A stretch of 64,000 nt of DNA from assembly GCF_018596315.1 (NCBI RefSeq), contig NZ_JAHEAG010000002.1, forward strand, positions 124,001-188,000, given 5' to 3'. Position numbers and translations under genes: made by a program. Below are positions 1 to 8,864 of this stretch, in pieces. How positions within the stretch are numbered: the first letter of the stretch is position 1; the number at the start of each line of letters is the position of its first letter. The notes below the pieces were generated by a model. The model was not told where the DNA came from. It ran no database searches and saw only the letters and a list, made by a program, of their open reading frames with translations. Source of the stretch: Bradyrhizobium sp. SRL28 (GTDB taxonomy: Bacteria > Pseudomonadota > Alphaproteobacteria > Rhizobiales > Xanthobacteraceae).

Positions 1-821
1 TGGCCATTGCCCATCGGCTTGCCCATCGTGACCAGATCGGGCACGAGGCCATGGCGCGCAAAGCCCCACATCTGCCCGCCGCAACGGCCGAAGCCGGGTT
101 GCACTTCGTCAGCGATGAACAGCGCCCCTTCTGCCCGAACGGCTTCGACCGCGGGACGCAAAAAACCAGGGGGATCGGCGAACACGCCGTCGCTTGAAAA
201 GATCGTATCGACCAGAAGCGCTGCCGGACGGATGCCGCTCTTCTTCATATCGGCCAATGCGTCACTGACGTGACCGGCAAAGATTTCGCCGGCGTTTGCG
301 GCCGAACCCGGCGCCGGCACGAGCCGCACGTGGCTTCCTTCCGGAAGCGGAAGTCCAAGCGAGGGAGACAGCTCAGTCAACGCGCTGGTGACGCCGTGAT
401 AGGCGTTTGCCGTGACGATGAAGCCGGTGCCGCCGGTGCAGGTTCGCACGACGCGCAGCGCGAGGTCGTTGGCCTCGCTGCCGGTGCAGGTGAACATGAC
501 GTGACCGATCTGGGGTGGAAACGTCGCGAGCAGTTTTTCCGCAAAGTCGAGCACGGTCTCATGCAGGTAGCGCGTATGCGTGTTGAGCACGGCGGCCTGC
601 CGTGCAATCGCCTGCACGACGTGCGGGTGGCAGTGCCCGACGGATGCAACGTTGTTGTAGGCGTCCAGATAGCGATGACCGGCGGCGTCGTAGAGCCAGA
701 CGCCTTCGCCTCGAACGAACTGGACCGGCTGGTCGTAGAACAGCCGGTAAGCCGGCCCGAGCAGCCGGCTTCGCCGCGCGATCATGTCTTGTGTCGAAAT
801 GGCCTCATCGGCGGCGGACAT
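1..821 (-). CDS. Class III (omega-type) PLP-dependent aminotransferase or phospho-lyase, C-terminus cut by window edge
   Basis: The reading frame runs from an ATG at 821 to the left edge without a stop, giving about 273 of the roughly 430 residues normal for fold-type I class III enzymes. Visible landmarks are the cofactor-binding GSEAND, the aromatic NAYHG, the DEVQPGFGR aspartate motif and the lysine motif TMGKPMGNG close to the edge, so the PLP site looks intact. It starts 4 bases after the stop of the kinase-like gene upstream, with GGAG just ahead of the start, so the two are translated together. Most members are aminotransferases. The AGXT2L branch instead eliminates phosphate from O-phosphorylated amino alcohols such as phosphoethanolamine and 5-phosphohydroxylysine. 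Pairing with a kinase makes that branch plausible, but this is inference. Confidence 0.85.
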   Translation of the reverse strand, partial: MSAADEAISTQDMIARRSRLLGPAYRLFYDQPVQFVRGEGVWLYDAAGHRYLDAYNNVASVGHCHPHVVQAIARQAAVLNTHTRYLHETVLDFAEKLLATFPPQIGHVMFTCTGSEANDLALRVVRTCTGGTGFIVTANAYHGVTSALTELSPSLGLPLPEGSHVRLVPAPGSAANAGEIFAGHVSDALADMKKSGIRPAALLVDTIFSSDGVFADPPGFLRPAVEAVRAEGALFIADEVQPGFGRCGGQMWGFARHGLVPDLVTMGKPMGNG

Positions 822-825
822 CTCT

Positions 826-1902
826 CTACTCCACATCGCATGCGCGTTGAATCTGAAATCTGGCCTGGTCGCGCGACAGCGTGGCCATGCGCTGCAGCCG
901 CGCCCAGGCCGCACCATTGTTGCGCAGAATGTAGCTCCGGTTAGCAGGATAACGGGCGGCGCGCCAACTGCTGATCACGACCGTCATGGCCATGCGCGTG
1001 GCGATCAGGTCGAACAGCACGCCGAGTTCGGCGGGTTCGAGCGGCAGCACGGCATGGTAGGCCGCGATCATCTCGCAGGCCGGCGCAAGGGGATCGTCGT
1101 TGTCGGCAACCTGATACGCCGCCGTGATCGCGAGGTCATTGATCCGCGCGGTGCAGGTGAGATCGCCGAAATCGATGATCCCGGCAACGCTGGCATGGGT
1201 TTCGGGGTCGACGACGACGTTATGCGGGTTGAGGTCATTATGGACCGGCTGGGTCGGCAACTGCGGAAGTATCGGCAGGGCGTTGGTTTCGAAACCCTCG
1301 AGAACATCCTCAACCAGACTGCGCCGCTCGCCGGGGACGCCGTCGATCAGCGGCCGCAGTTCGGCGGCGTGCTGAAGGTCCCAAAGCAGTTTGTGATTGG
1401 CGCCGCGATGGCTGAAATCGGAAAGCCCCCGCGCAAGCCGTGCGGCGCACCGGCCGAGATCGCGCCGCAGCGCTGTCGACCCTGCGACCGCATGCATCGG
1501 GGTTCCCGCGAGATACGACAACAGGCGCACCACCCGGATCGAGCCGTCGTCGAATGTAACATCAAGCTCTGTCATGCCGTTCCGCGCCGGAAAGATACGC
1601 GGGACCGGCAGGCCGGGGTCCGCGGCAGCGAGGTGGAGCAGGGCCTCCGTCTGCAGGTTGGTCACCGCGCGGTCTTCCGCGGGATTGGCAATTTTCAGGA
1701 CATATTCGCGGCCACTCAGCGAGCGCAGACGAAAGTTTTGATCGCGCTCACTGTCGAGCCGGTGCACGGCAGCGATCAGGCCGTAGTGCTCGGCCGCCAG
1801 TCGTTGGGCCAGCGCTTCCGGGACGGCGGATGCGGCGCGCAGCGTGTCGATGGGATGAGCGGCAACCGTCGCAGGAGACGAGTCCGGCACTAGAATATCC
1901 AT
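826..1902 (-). CDS. APH-fold phosphotransferase (hydroxylysine kinase/choline kinase-like)
   Basis: This 358-residue protein has the aminoglycoside phosphotransferase fold. It shows the ATP-binding lysine in VLK (about residue 70), the catalytic loop HNDLNPHN at 221-228 and the metal-binding IDFGD at 243-247, so it should be an active kinase for a small hydroxyl compound. It lies 9 bases downstream of the hydroxyacid dehydrogenase gene and 4 bases ahead of the class III PLP gene. In animals, hydroxylysine kinase (AGPHD1) acts before a class III phospho-lyase, and bacterial fusions of these two domains are known. Here they are separate adjacent genes. The substrate is not readable from the sequence; an amino alcohol or hydroxylated amino acid is the best guess. 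Antibiotic resistance is unlikely given the catabolic operon. Confidence 0.85.
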   Translation of the reverse strand: MDILVPDSSPATVAAHPIDTLRAASAVPEALAQRLAAEHYGLIAAVHRLDSERDQNFRLRSLSGREYVLKIANPAEDRAVTNLQTEALLHLAAADPGLPVPRIFPARNGMTELDVTFDDGSIRVVRLLSYLAGTPMHAVAGSTALRRDLGRCAARLARGLSDFSHRGANHKLLWDLQHAAELRPLIDGVPGERRSLVEDVLEGFETNALPILPQLPTQPVHNDLNPHNVVVDPETHASVAGIIDFGDLTCTARINDLAITAAYQVADNDDPLAPACEMIAAYHAVLPLEPAELGVLFDLIATRMAMTVVISSWRAARYPANRSYILRNNGAAWARLQRMATLSRDQARFQIQRACDVE

Positions 1903-1911
1903 TGGTGTCGC

Positions 1912-2847
1912 TCAGTAGCCGCGTTCGCGGTCGATGGAGTGCGGCGGGCGCCGGCCGGCGCGTATCGCTTCCGCCGTCGCGCGAAACGTTGCCCCGATCG
2001 CTTCGACGCTGACTTCGCAGGCATCGTGCGGCGTGACGACAATGCGGGGGTGTCGCCAGAACGGATGCCGCGGCGCCAATGGTTCGGCCGCGAACACATC
2101 GAGCGAAGCGCCGGCAAGCTGGCCGCTTTCCAGCGCAGCGAGCAGATCGGCTTCGACCAGATGCTCGCCGCGGCCGACCTGGATCAGGTAGCCGCCACGA
2201 TACATTCGCGCGAACGTCCTTTGATTGAGGATGCCCTTGGTCTCCGGCGTCAGCGGCAGCAGGTTCACGAGAACCTCGGTCTGGCCGAGCATGGCCTCCA
2301 AGCCGGCCGCGCCGTGAAAACCGCGCACGCCTTGCGGCGCAGGCTTTGCGGTTCGGCTCCACGCCATGACCGGAAAGCCAAGCAAGGCAAGATCGGCGGC
2401 GACCCTGCGGCCGATTTCGCCAAAGCCCAGAATGCCGACCGGCACGTCCTGCGCGCGGCGCAGGGCGAGACGCTGCCAGCGTTCCTCGCGCTGCTGCGCC
2501 CGATAGGCCGCAAAGCGCCGCTGATGGCCGATGACGTGCCAGGCAACGAAACCCGACATCATCTGCGCCTGCGCCGGGTCAACGACACGGATCACGTCGA
2601 CATCGGGGCGAAGGCTGGGACACGCCAAAATGTTGTCGACGCCGGCGCCGATCGAGCAGACGGCCTGCAGATTGGGATAGCGTTCGAATGCGTCATCCGG
2701 CGGATGCCAGGCCACCGCCAGCCGCACGTCCGTTGCCGGACCCTCGTGCGGATGGCTGACGATTTCGATGCGGTCGGCGGCGCGCATGAATTGCGGGCCG
2801 AGATAGCCGCGAAGATCGAGGCTCTTGCTAACCAGGACGCAGCGCAT
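1912..2847 (-). CDS. D-isomer-specific 2-hydroxyacid dehydrogenase, GhrA-like (glyoxylate/hydroxypyruvate reductase)
   Basis: The 311-residue protein is of normal length for the GhrA branch of NAD(P)-dependent 2-hydroxyacid dehydrogenases. The nucleotide-binding GFGEIG is at 141-146, the substrate-binding arginine is in VGRG (about 226), the glutamate of the catalytic relay is in FAAEP (about 255) and the catalytic histidine is in VTPHDA (about 274). The reaction is reversible reduction of a 2-oxoacid such as glyoxylate or hydroxypyruvate to the 2-hydroxyacid in the cytoplasm. It sits 15 bases after the ABC ATPase gene, so it probably processes a two- or three-carbon fragment released from the imported compound. 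Confidence 0.87.
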   Translation of the reverse strand: MRCVLVSKSLDLRGYLGPQFMRAADRIEIVSHPHEGPATDVRLAVAWHPPDDAFERYPNLQAVCSIGAGVDNILACPSLRPDVDVIRVVDPAQAQMMSGFVAWHVIGHQRRFAAYRAQQREERWQRLALRRAQDVPVGILGFGEIGRRVAADLALLGFPVMAWSRTAKPAPQGVRGFHGAAGLEAMLGQTEVLVNLLPLTPETKGILNQRTFARMYRGGYLIQVGRGEHLVEADLLAALESGQLAGASLDVFAAEPLAPRHPFWRHPRIVVTPHDACEVSVEAIGATFRATAEAIRAGRRPPHSIDRERGY

Positions 2848-2862
2848 CGTTCGTGGTCCCGT

Positions 2863-4470
2863 TCATGCCGCCTTGGACGATGACGTCTGGCCAGGCACCG
2901 CGGAAAGGAGTTCGCGGGTGTAGGCGTGCTCAGGAGCCGCGAACAGCAGGGCCGCCGATTTGAGTTCGACGATCGCGCCGTGCTGCATCACGGCGATGCG
3001 GTCGCAAATCTGCGCAGCCACGCGAAGATCGTGGGTGATGAACAGCATCGACAGACCGAGCCGGGCCTTCAGATCCTCCAGCAGGTCCAGCACCTGCGCC
3101 TGCACCGACACGTCGAGCGCGGAGACCGCTTCGTCGGCGACCAGGATTTCCGGGTCGAGCGCCAGCGCTCGCGCGATTCCGATGCGCTGCCGTTGACCGC
3201 CGGAGAATTCGTGCGGAAATCGTTCCATCGCGCTCGCATTGAGGCCGACGAGGCTGAGCAGCTCGCCGGCACGCTTTCGCGCCGCTGCCGGATCGACGCC
3301 ATGCGCAATCGGGCCATCGGTTATGATGTTGCCGACCTTTCGGCGCGGATTGAGCGAGGCGAACGGATCCTGGAACACCATTTGAATGCGGCGGCGCTGT
3401 TCGCGCAGCGCCTTTCCCTTGATCCGGGTGAGATCGACGTCGCCGATACGGACGGTGCCGGCGTCAGGCTCGATCAGGCGCATGACGAGGCGTGCGACAG
3501 ACGATTTTCCGGAACCGGATTCGCCGACCAGACCGAGCGTCTCGCCGCGGAAGATGTCGAAGCTGACTTCCTTGGCGGCCTGAACGCGCCGCTCGGCGCG
3601 GAACCATCCGCCGCCGCTGACATAGGTCTTGCCGAGGCCCACCACTTCCACCGCCTTGCTCCGGTCGAGCAGGGGCGTCCGCGGTGGTGGCTGCAGGGTG
3701 GGAACGGCGGCAAGCAATGCACGGGTATAGGGATGCTGGGCGCGCAGGAGCACGTCATCGGCGGTGCCCTGTTCGACCACCTTGCCATGTTGAAGCACGA
3801 CCACGCGATCCGCAATCTCGGCGACGACGCCGAAATCATGGGTGATGAACATGACGGCCATGTTGCGGCGGCGCTGCAGGTCGCGGATCAATTTAAGGAT
3901 CTGCGCCTGCGTCGTGACATCGAGCGCGGTGGTCGGTTCGTCGGCCACCAGCACGGCGGGTTCGAGCGCCAGCGCCATGGCGATCATCGCGCGCTGGCGC
4001 TGGCCGCCGGACAATTGATGGGGATAGGCGCGCACGATCCGCTCCGGATCGGGCAGGCCGACCTCGCGAATCAGGGCGAGGGCCTTTTGCCGCCGCTCCT
4101 TCGGCGTCAAAAGATCATGCGCCTCGAACATTTCGGCGATCTGGTCGCCGATCCGCATCAAGGGATTGAGCGCCGTCATCGGCTCCTGGAACACCATGGC
4201 GATGCCGCGGCCGCGCAGTGCGAGCCATTCCGTCGGGCTGAGTGACACGAGGTTCTTGCCGTCGAACAGGATCTCGCCGGATTCAGCCGTCACCGCTTCT
4301 GGCAGAAGGCCCATCAACGCGTGGGCGCACATCGACTTGCCGGACCCGGATTCTCCGACCACGCAGAGGATTTTTCCGGCGGTGAGATCGAACGAAACAT
4401 CGTCCACCGCATGCGCGCGGTCGCCGCCGGGTGGCAGCGCCAGCTTCAGGTTCTTGATGACGACGGTCAT
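2863..4470 (-). CDS. Peptide/opine-type ABC transporter, double ATP-binding protein (DppD-DppF fusion type)
   Basis: At 535 residues this is two complete nickel/peptide-family ATPases in one chain. Each half has a Walker A GESGSGKS (first at 39-46), a SGGQRQR signature, a Walker B ending in DEP or DEA and a switch histidine in FITHD. The second half carries DEAVSALD instead of the usual DEPTSALD, a common variation in this family. Fused ATPases of this layout are seen in GsiA and YejF. It powers the two permeases encoded immediately upstream; the gap to the permease gene is only 2 bases. Oligopeptide/opine binding loops at the end of each half ([16 protein letters not shown]) support the peptide-family assignment. 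Confidence 0.93.
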   Translation of the reverse strand: MTVVIKNLKLALPPGGDRAHAVDDVSFDLTAGKILCVVGESGSGKSMCAHALMGLLPEAVTAESGEILFDGKNLVSLSPTEWLALRGRGIAMVFQEPMTALNPLMRIGDQIAEMFEAHDLLTPKERRQKALALIREVGLPDPERIVRAYPHQLSGGQRQRAMIAMALALEPAVLVADEPTTALDVTTQAQILKLIRDLQRRRNMAVMFITHDFGVVAEIADRVVVLQHGKVVEQGTADDVLLRAQHPYTRALLAAVPTLQPPPRTPLLDRSKAVEVVGLGKTYVSGGGWFRAERRVQAAKEVSFDIFRGETLGLVGESGSGKSSVARLVMRLIEPDAGTVRIGDVDLTRIKGKALREQRRRIQMVFQDPFASLNPRRKVGNIITDGPIAHGVDPAAARKRAGELLSLVGLNASAMERFPHEFSGGQRQRIGIARALALDPEILVADEAVSALDVSVQAQVLDLLEDLKARLGLSMLFITHDLRVAAQICDRIAVMQHGAIVELKSAALLFAAPEHAYTRELLSAVPGQTSSSKAA

Positions 4471-4472
4471 GC

Positions 4473-5312
4473 TCAGCGTCCCCCTTTGGCGAGGCGGGGG
4501 TTGAGCGCGTCGTTGAGGCCTTCACCGATCAGGTTCAGCGCCAGCACGGAGACCAGAATGGCGATGCCGGGGAATACCGTGATCCACCAGGCCTGACGGA
4601 TGACGGTGCGGCCGGCGCCCACCATGTAGCCCCACGACATCAGATTGGGATCGCCGAGGCCGAGGAAGGAGAGCGAGGATTCCAGCAGGATCGCGGTTGC
4701 GACCATCAGCGAGGCCAGCACGATGACGGGCGACAGTGCGTTCGGCAGAATCTCGCGCCAGATGATCCACCAGTTGCTTTGGCCGGTCACGACGGCCGCC
4801 TGGACATATTCGCGCGTGCGCAGCGAGAGTACTTCGCCGCGCACCAGCCGCGCCACCGGGGGCCAGCTCACGATGGCAATGGCTGAAACGATCGATACGA
4901 TGGAGGGCTGCATGATGGCGACCAGCACGATCGCCAGTGCAAAGCTGGGGACGGTCTGGAAGAACTCGGTGAAACGCATCAGGGCATCGTCAACGCGGCC
5001 GCCGAAATATCCGGCGGCGGCGCCGAGCGGGATGCCGACCGCCAGCGAGGCCAGCGTCGAGATCAGGCCGACCAGCAGGGAAACCCGCGCGCCATAGATG
5101 ATGCCTGCCATGACATCGCGGCCGAGCGCATCGGTGCCGAGCGGCAGATTAGCCATCGTAAACGGCGGCAGGAACGGCCGCTGCACCATGCGCCAGGGCG
5201 AAGTCGGAAACAGCAGCGGACCAAACAGCGCCACCGCAATCGCAATAGTCAGGATCGCGACGCCGATCATGCCGCCGGGATTGCGCAACAGCATTCGCCA
5301 GACCTGTCTCAT
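4473..5312 (-). CDS. Peptide-type ABC transporter permease, DppC-like
   Basis: Starting at the ATG at 5312, the protein has 279 residues and several hydrophobic spans. The inner-membrane permease signature lies around GTDALGRDVMAGIIYGARVS and in the EAA-like loop near REILPNALSPVIV. The frame is open further upstream to 5471, but that stretch overlaps the preceding permease gene and has no membrane character. The ATG at 5312 gives the usual ATGA overlap with the upstream stop. It pairs with the DppB-like protein to form the channel. The genes of this operon are all within a few bases of one another, so they are almost certainly co-transcribed. Confidence 0.92.
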   Translation of the reverse strand: MRQVWRMLLRNPGGMIGVAILTIAIAVALFGPLLFPTSPWRMVQRPFLPPFTMANLPLGTDALGRDVMAGIIYGARVSLLVGLISTLASLAVGIPLGAAAGYFGGRVDDALMRFTEFFQTVPSFALAIVLVAIMQPSIVSIVSAIAIVSWPPVARLVRGEVLSLRTREYVQAAVVTGQSNWWIIWREILPNALSPVIVLASLMVATAILLESSLSFLGLGDPNLMSWGYMVGAGRTVIRQAWWITVFPGIAILVSVLALNLIGEGLNDALNPRLAKGGR

Positions 5313-6280
5313 GAGGCGAACTCGATGCGGGGATCGACGGAGCGGTAAACCAGGTCCGTGATCAGGTTGAAGGCCAGCACCATCGCCGAGCAGACGACGA
5401 AGACGCCGAGCAGCAAATTGTAGTCGCGCTGCAGCAGCGCCTCGTACATCAGGCGGCCGATACCCGGCCACGCGAACACGGTCTCGGTCAGAACAGCGCC
5501 GCCGACCAGGGTTCCGGCCTGCAGGCCAGCGAGCGTCACCACCGGCAACAGCGCGTTGCGCAGCACGTGGCGGCGCTGGATCACGGTGTCAGACAGGCCC
5601 TTGGCGCGCGCGGTCTTGACGAAGTCGAGCCGGTTGACCTCGAGCATCGAGGCGCGCGTCATGCGGGCATAGGTGGCCATGAAGAACAGGCCGATGGTCG
5701 TTGCCGGCAGGATGAGGTGGGCGGCGACATCGAGCACGTGCGCGAGCCCGGTATAGTTTGCGCCCACCGTCTCGTAGCCGAAGCTCGGTAGCCAATCCAT
5801 CGTGACCGAAAACAGCAGGATCGCCATCAGCGCGACCCAGAACAGCGGCGTGGCGTAGAAGATCAGCGCCAGCACCGTGATCGCGGTGTCGGCCCAGGTC
5901 CCAGCCCAGCGCGCCGCCAATGCGCCGAACAGGATGCCGAATGCCAGCGAGATCGCGAAGGCGGTCCCGGTCAGCAACAGCGTCGCCGGCAGGCGCTGCA
6001 GGATCAGCGACGCGACCGGCATCTGCTGGCGAAACGAGAATCCGAGATCGAGGCTGAGAATGCCTTTGACGTAGAGAAACAGCTGCATCGGCAGCGGCTG
6101 GTCGAGACCGAACTTCTCGCGCAGCTGGGCCAGGAAAACCTGATCGCCTGCGCCGGCTTCGCCCGCCATCACCAGCGCGGGGTCGCCCGGCGCCATCCGG
6201 ATCAGGAAGAAGTTGAGAACGACGAGCGCGAGAAGGACGACGATGGCCTTCGCGATCCGCTGGGCGATGAAGGAAATCAT
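5309..6280 (-). CDS. Peptide-type ABC transporter permease, DppB-like
   Basis: The 323-residue inner-membrane protein begins with an N-terminal transmembrane helix (IAKAIVVLLALVVLNFFLIR) typical of DppB/OppB permeases, followed by a periplasmic loop with the family's PGDPA motif. The coupling-loop sequence around ARAKGLSDTVIQRRHVLRNA is the EAA motif that contacts the ATPase. It is separated from the binding-protein gene by 71 bases that contain a strong stem-loop and overlaps the next permease gene by 4 bases. It should act with the DppC-like protein and the double ATPase to import the ligand. Confidence 0.93.
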   Translation of the reverse strand: MISFIAQRIAKAIVVLLALVVLNFFLIRMAPGDPALVMAGEAGAGDQVFLAQLREKFGLDQPLPMQLFLYVKGILSLDLGFSFRQQMPVASLILQRLPATLLLTGTAFAISLAFGILFGALAARWAGTWADTAITVLALIFYATPLFWVALMAILLFSVTMDWLPSFGYETVGANYTGLAHVLDVAAHLILPATTIGLFFMATYARMTRASMLEVNRLDFVKTARAKGLSDTVIQRRHVLRNALLPVVTLAGLQAGTLVGGAVLTETVFAWPGIGRLMYEALLQRDYNLLLGVFVVCSAMVLAFNLITDLVYRSVDPRIEFAS

Positions 6281-6308
6281 GTTCGGTCGCTTGCGTTAGA
6301 GTCGTAAT

Positions 6309-6340
6309 ATCGGGCGTCAGACCTCAGTCTGACGCCCGAT
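6309..6340 (-). promoter_or_regulatory. Intercistronic stem-loop after the binding-protein gene
   Basis: A perfect 14-base-pair inverted repeat (arms 6309-6322 and 6327-6340, four-base loop CTCA) lies just after the stop of the solute-binding-protein gene and before the permease gene. There is no run of T after it on the minus strand, so it is unlikely to be a full terminator. A stem of this kind would protect the 3' end of the binding-protein message or partially attenuate read-through. Confidence 0.75.
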
Positions 6341-6351
6341 GAGTGGGCCGA

Positions 6352-7905
6352 TTACTTCTCGATCCAGGCGTCGCGGAAACCGTCGTTCACGCCGATGCCG
6401 GTCGTGACCAGGTTCTTGACGTTGCAGCGCGTGATGGTCGGGAATTGCAGTTCGAGCATCCACGCGACCGGCACGTCCTCAACGAGAATCTTCTGTGCCT
6501 TGGCGTAGATCTCCCCGCGCGCCGCGTCGGGGAAGGCGACCGCGCCGTCGGCGAACAGCTTGTCGATATCAGGGTTCGAATAGCCTTCGACGTTGTTGAA
6601 GGGCGAGCCCTTGGCGATCTGGCTGGAGACATAATTGCGGCCGACGCCGAGCGCGGGATCGCCATACTGGTAGAGATAGGTAAAGGCGATGTCGTAGTCC
6701 CACTCGCTGACTTTTTGATTCCAGCCGGGGACGTCGGTTGCGACCATCTCGACGTTGATCCCGACGTCCTGCAGGTTCTGGCGAACCATTTCGGCCCAGC
6801 GCTGCCACGTCTCACCATAGGGCAGCGGCAGCAAGCGGATCTTCTCGCCGTTGTAGCCGGCTTCCTTGAGGAGAGCCTTTGCCTTGGCCGGATCGTAGTC
6901 GTATTTCGGTACCGCGCCGGTGTAGTACTTGATCGCGGAGCCCGACGGGCCGGTCGCGACCTTGCCGAGGCCGTTCCAGACCACGTCCTTGGCCATGTTG
7001 CGATCAATCGCAAACATCAGCGCCTGACGGAATTTCTTGTTCGCGGTTGGCCCAGAGCGGTTGTTGAGCCAGAGCCAGGAATGCGGGCTGAAGAATTCCC
7101 AACCGGCACCGGTGACGCAGGTGTTCTTGAGCTTGCTCACGCGCGGCACGTCGAAATTTTCTATCGAGCCGCCCGGCAGCACGTCGACCTTGCCGGTCTC
7201 ATAAGCGACCGAACGCGCGGCGGCATCTGGAATCACGTGCCAATAGATTTCGTCGATATTGGGCTTGCCCTTGACGTGGTAGTTCGGATTCTTGACCAGG
7301 CGGATGAACGAGCCCTTCTGCCATTCCTTGAACATGTAGGGCCCGGTGCCGACAGGGGTGTTGTTGGCCGGGTTGGTCTTGAAATCGGTGCCTTCGTAGA
7401 TGTGCTTCGGAATCATCGGCAGCGAGCCGACCTCGAAGATGCCGATGAAGGGGCCGAACGGCTGCTTCAGCGTGAAGACCACCGTCGATTCATCCGGCGC
7501 CTCGACCTTGTCGAGCTGCACCAGATTGCCACGCGCGCGTGCGTGGGTCTGCTTGAGGAAATCGATCGAGAACAGGACGTCTGCTGATGTGAACGGCTTG
7601 CCATCGTGCCAGGTCGCGCCCTTCACGAGTTTGAACGTGTAGACCTTGCCGTCCTCGCTGACCGTCCAGCTGTCGGCGAGGCCGGGCAGGGGATCCAGCT
7701 TGGGGCTGTAGCGCAGCAGGCCTTCATAGATGTTGCCGGCGACCATCTGCGTCGGACCGTTCTGGACCAGGCCCACCATCAGGCTCGGCGGCTCCGGTTG
7801 AATCACGGCATTGACGACGCCGCCTGCCTTCGGCCCCTCGGCCACTGCCGCGGTGCTCAGCATGCAAAGCACGGCAACGCTCATCAATATCTTACGCTTG
7901 GACAT
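6352..7905 (-). CDS. Peptide/opine ABC transporter solute-binding protein (SBP_bac_5 family)
   Basis: This 517-residue exported protein has a Sec signal peptide (basic MSKRK, hydrophobic core, cleavage near AVAEG at about 23) and the family-5 binding-protein features, including the LADSWTVSEDGKVYTFKL region and the DVLFSIDFLK helix near residue 110. It captures the substrate in the periplasm for the downstream permeases. Family-5 proteins bind peptides, opines, nickel or sugars, and the fold alone does not identify the ligand. The neighbours (aldolase, kinase, PLP enzyme, reductase) suggest a nitrogen-containing hydroxylated compound. It lies 52 bases after the class II aldolase gene. Confidence 0.92.
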   Translation of the reverse strand: MSKRKILMSVAVLCMLSTAAVAEGPKAGGVVNAVIQPEPPSLMVGLVQNGPTQMVAGNIYEGLLRYSPKLDPLPGLADSWTVSEDGKVYTFKLVKGATWHDGKPFTSADVLFSIDFLKQTHARARGNLVQLDKVEAPDESTVVFTLKQPFGPFIGIFEVGSLPMIPKHIYEGTDFKTNPANNTPVGTGPYMFKEWQKGSFIRLVKNPNYHVKGKPNIDEIYWHVIPDAAARSVAYETGKVDVLPGGSIENFDVPRVSKLKNTCVTGAGWEFFSPHSWLWLNNRSGPTANKKFRQALMFAIDRNMAKDVVWNGLGKVATGPSGSAIKYYTGAVPKYDYDPAKAKALLKEAGYNGEKIRLLPLPYGETWQRWAEMVRQNLQDVGINVEMVATDVPGWNQKVSEWDYDIAFTYLYQYGDPALGVGRNYVSSQIAKGSPFNNVEGYSNPDIDKLFADGAVAFPDAARGEIYAKAQKILVEDVPVAWMLELQFPTITRCNVKNLVTTGIGVNDGFRDAWIEK

Positions 7906-7957
7906 TACTTACCTCGCTCAAAAGGGCTGGCCGGCGCGCTACCGGGCGTTACGTTTG

Positions 7958-8764
7958 TCAGTTGGCAAAATCGGGATCGGTCCGTTCAAGCATGCGCTTG
8001 AAGGCGGCCCATTCGCTGTCGGGCACGCCATTGGTTTCGATCGCGTCGTAGAAATTGGCGTATTGGCCGGCCGTCTTGCGGGCGACGGCATCCGAAAGCG
8101 GGATAATCTCGGCGCCGGACGACTGCACGGCGAGCTGGGCGCGGCAGGAGCGTTCAAGATTGTGCATCAGCTTGAAGGCTTCGGCGACGGAACGTCCGCA
8201 GGTCAGCATGCCGTGGTTGCGCAACACCATCACGAACTTGTCGCCGAGATCGGCGACAAGGCGCGAACGCTCGTCGAGATCGAGCGCGATGCCTTCGTAG
8301 TCGTGATAGGCGAGGCAGCCGGTGAACTGCAGCGACCATTGATTGAGTGGCAACAGGCCCTGCTTCTGGCAGGCGATGGCGATGCCCGCAACCGTATGCG
8401 TGTGCAGGACGCAAATCGCGTCATGCCGCGCGGCATGGATCGCACTGTGAATCGTAAAGCCTGCCGGATTGATGCCGAGGCCCATGGGATCGTCGATGAC
8501 GTTTCCGTCGAGGTCGACCGTCACCAGGTTGGACGCCGTGACTTCCTCGAAGCGCAGGCCGTAGGGGTTGATGAGAAAGCGGTCCTGCCGGCCCGGAAGC
8601 CGGACGGAGATGTGGGTGTAGATGCTGTCATCAAGCCCGAGCCGGTGAATCAGCCGGTAGGCGGCCGCGAGGTCGATCCGGATTTGGAGAGTCTGGTCTG
8701 CCGCCGCTGGCCATGCCTTTGCGGTGTTTGGAGCTGCACTTGTCATTTTCGCCTTTGCCCACAT
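7958..8764 (-). CDS. Class II aldolase/adducin family protein
   Basis: The 268-residue protein has the zinc-dependent class II aldolase/epimerase fold. Metal-ligand histidines are in HTH (121-123) and in LRNHG (about 184), and IHSAIH (105-110) belongs to the same site. The family includes fuculose-phosphate aldolase, ribulose-phosphate epimerase and decarboxylases, so the exact reaction is open. Carbon-carbon cleavage would fit the glyoxylate reductase encoded downstream. It is the first gene of the minus-strand operon and is divergent from the GntR gene. An alternative start is the ATG at 8746, which removes six residues and has a slightly better purine stretch upstream. Confidence 0.85.
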   Translation of the reverse strand: MWAKAKMTSAAPNTAKAWPAAADQTLQIRIDLAAAYRLIHRLGLDDSIYTHISVRLPGRQDRFLINPYGLRFEEVTASNLVTVDLDGNVIDDPMGLGINPAGFTIHSAIHAARHDAICVLHTHTVAGIAIACQKQGLLPLNQWSLQFTGCLAYHDYEGIALDLDERSRLVADLGDKFVMVLRNHGMLTCGRSVAEAFKLMHNLERSCRAQLAVQSSGAEIIPLSDAVARKTAGQYANFYDAIETNGVPDSEWAAFKRMLERTDPDFAN

Positions 8765-8812
8765 TCAACGTTTTCAGCTTGCGTGCGACGGGACACTAGG
8801 GCAAGATTAAAC

Positions 8813-8820
8813 TGTCGACA
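8813..8820. promoter_or_regulatory. Candidate GntR/FCD operator (TGTCGACA palindrome)
   Basis: The 100-base gap between the divergent aldolase and GntR genes contains the perfect 8-base palindrome TGTCGACA, continued by AATCGACGATT. Regulators of the FCD subgroup bind short palindromes in such divergent promoters. The site is 45 bases ahead of the regulator start and could control both directions. The assignment is by position and symmetry only. Confidence 0.4.
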
Positions 8821-8864
8821 ATCGACGATTAAAAAATATACACAGACTGACGCGGGTTTAGCCG

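Noticed and set aside
826..1902. Aminoglycoside resistance gene
   Set aside because: The protein has the APH fold, but it is embedded in a catabolic operon and translated with a PLP enzyme. The fold is shared with choline, homoserine and hydroxylysine kinases.
4473..5471. Longer start (5471) for the DppC-like permease
   Set aside because: The extra 53 residues overlap the DppB-like gene, are arginine-rich and lack membrane character. The ATGA overlap at 5312 is the normal arrangement.
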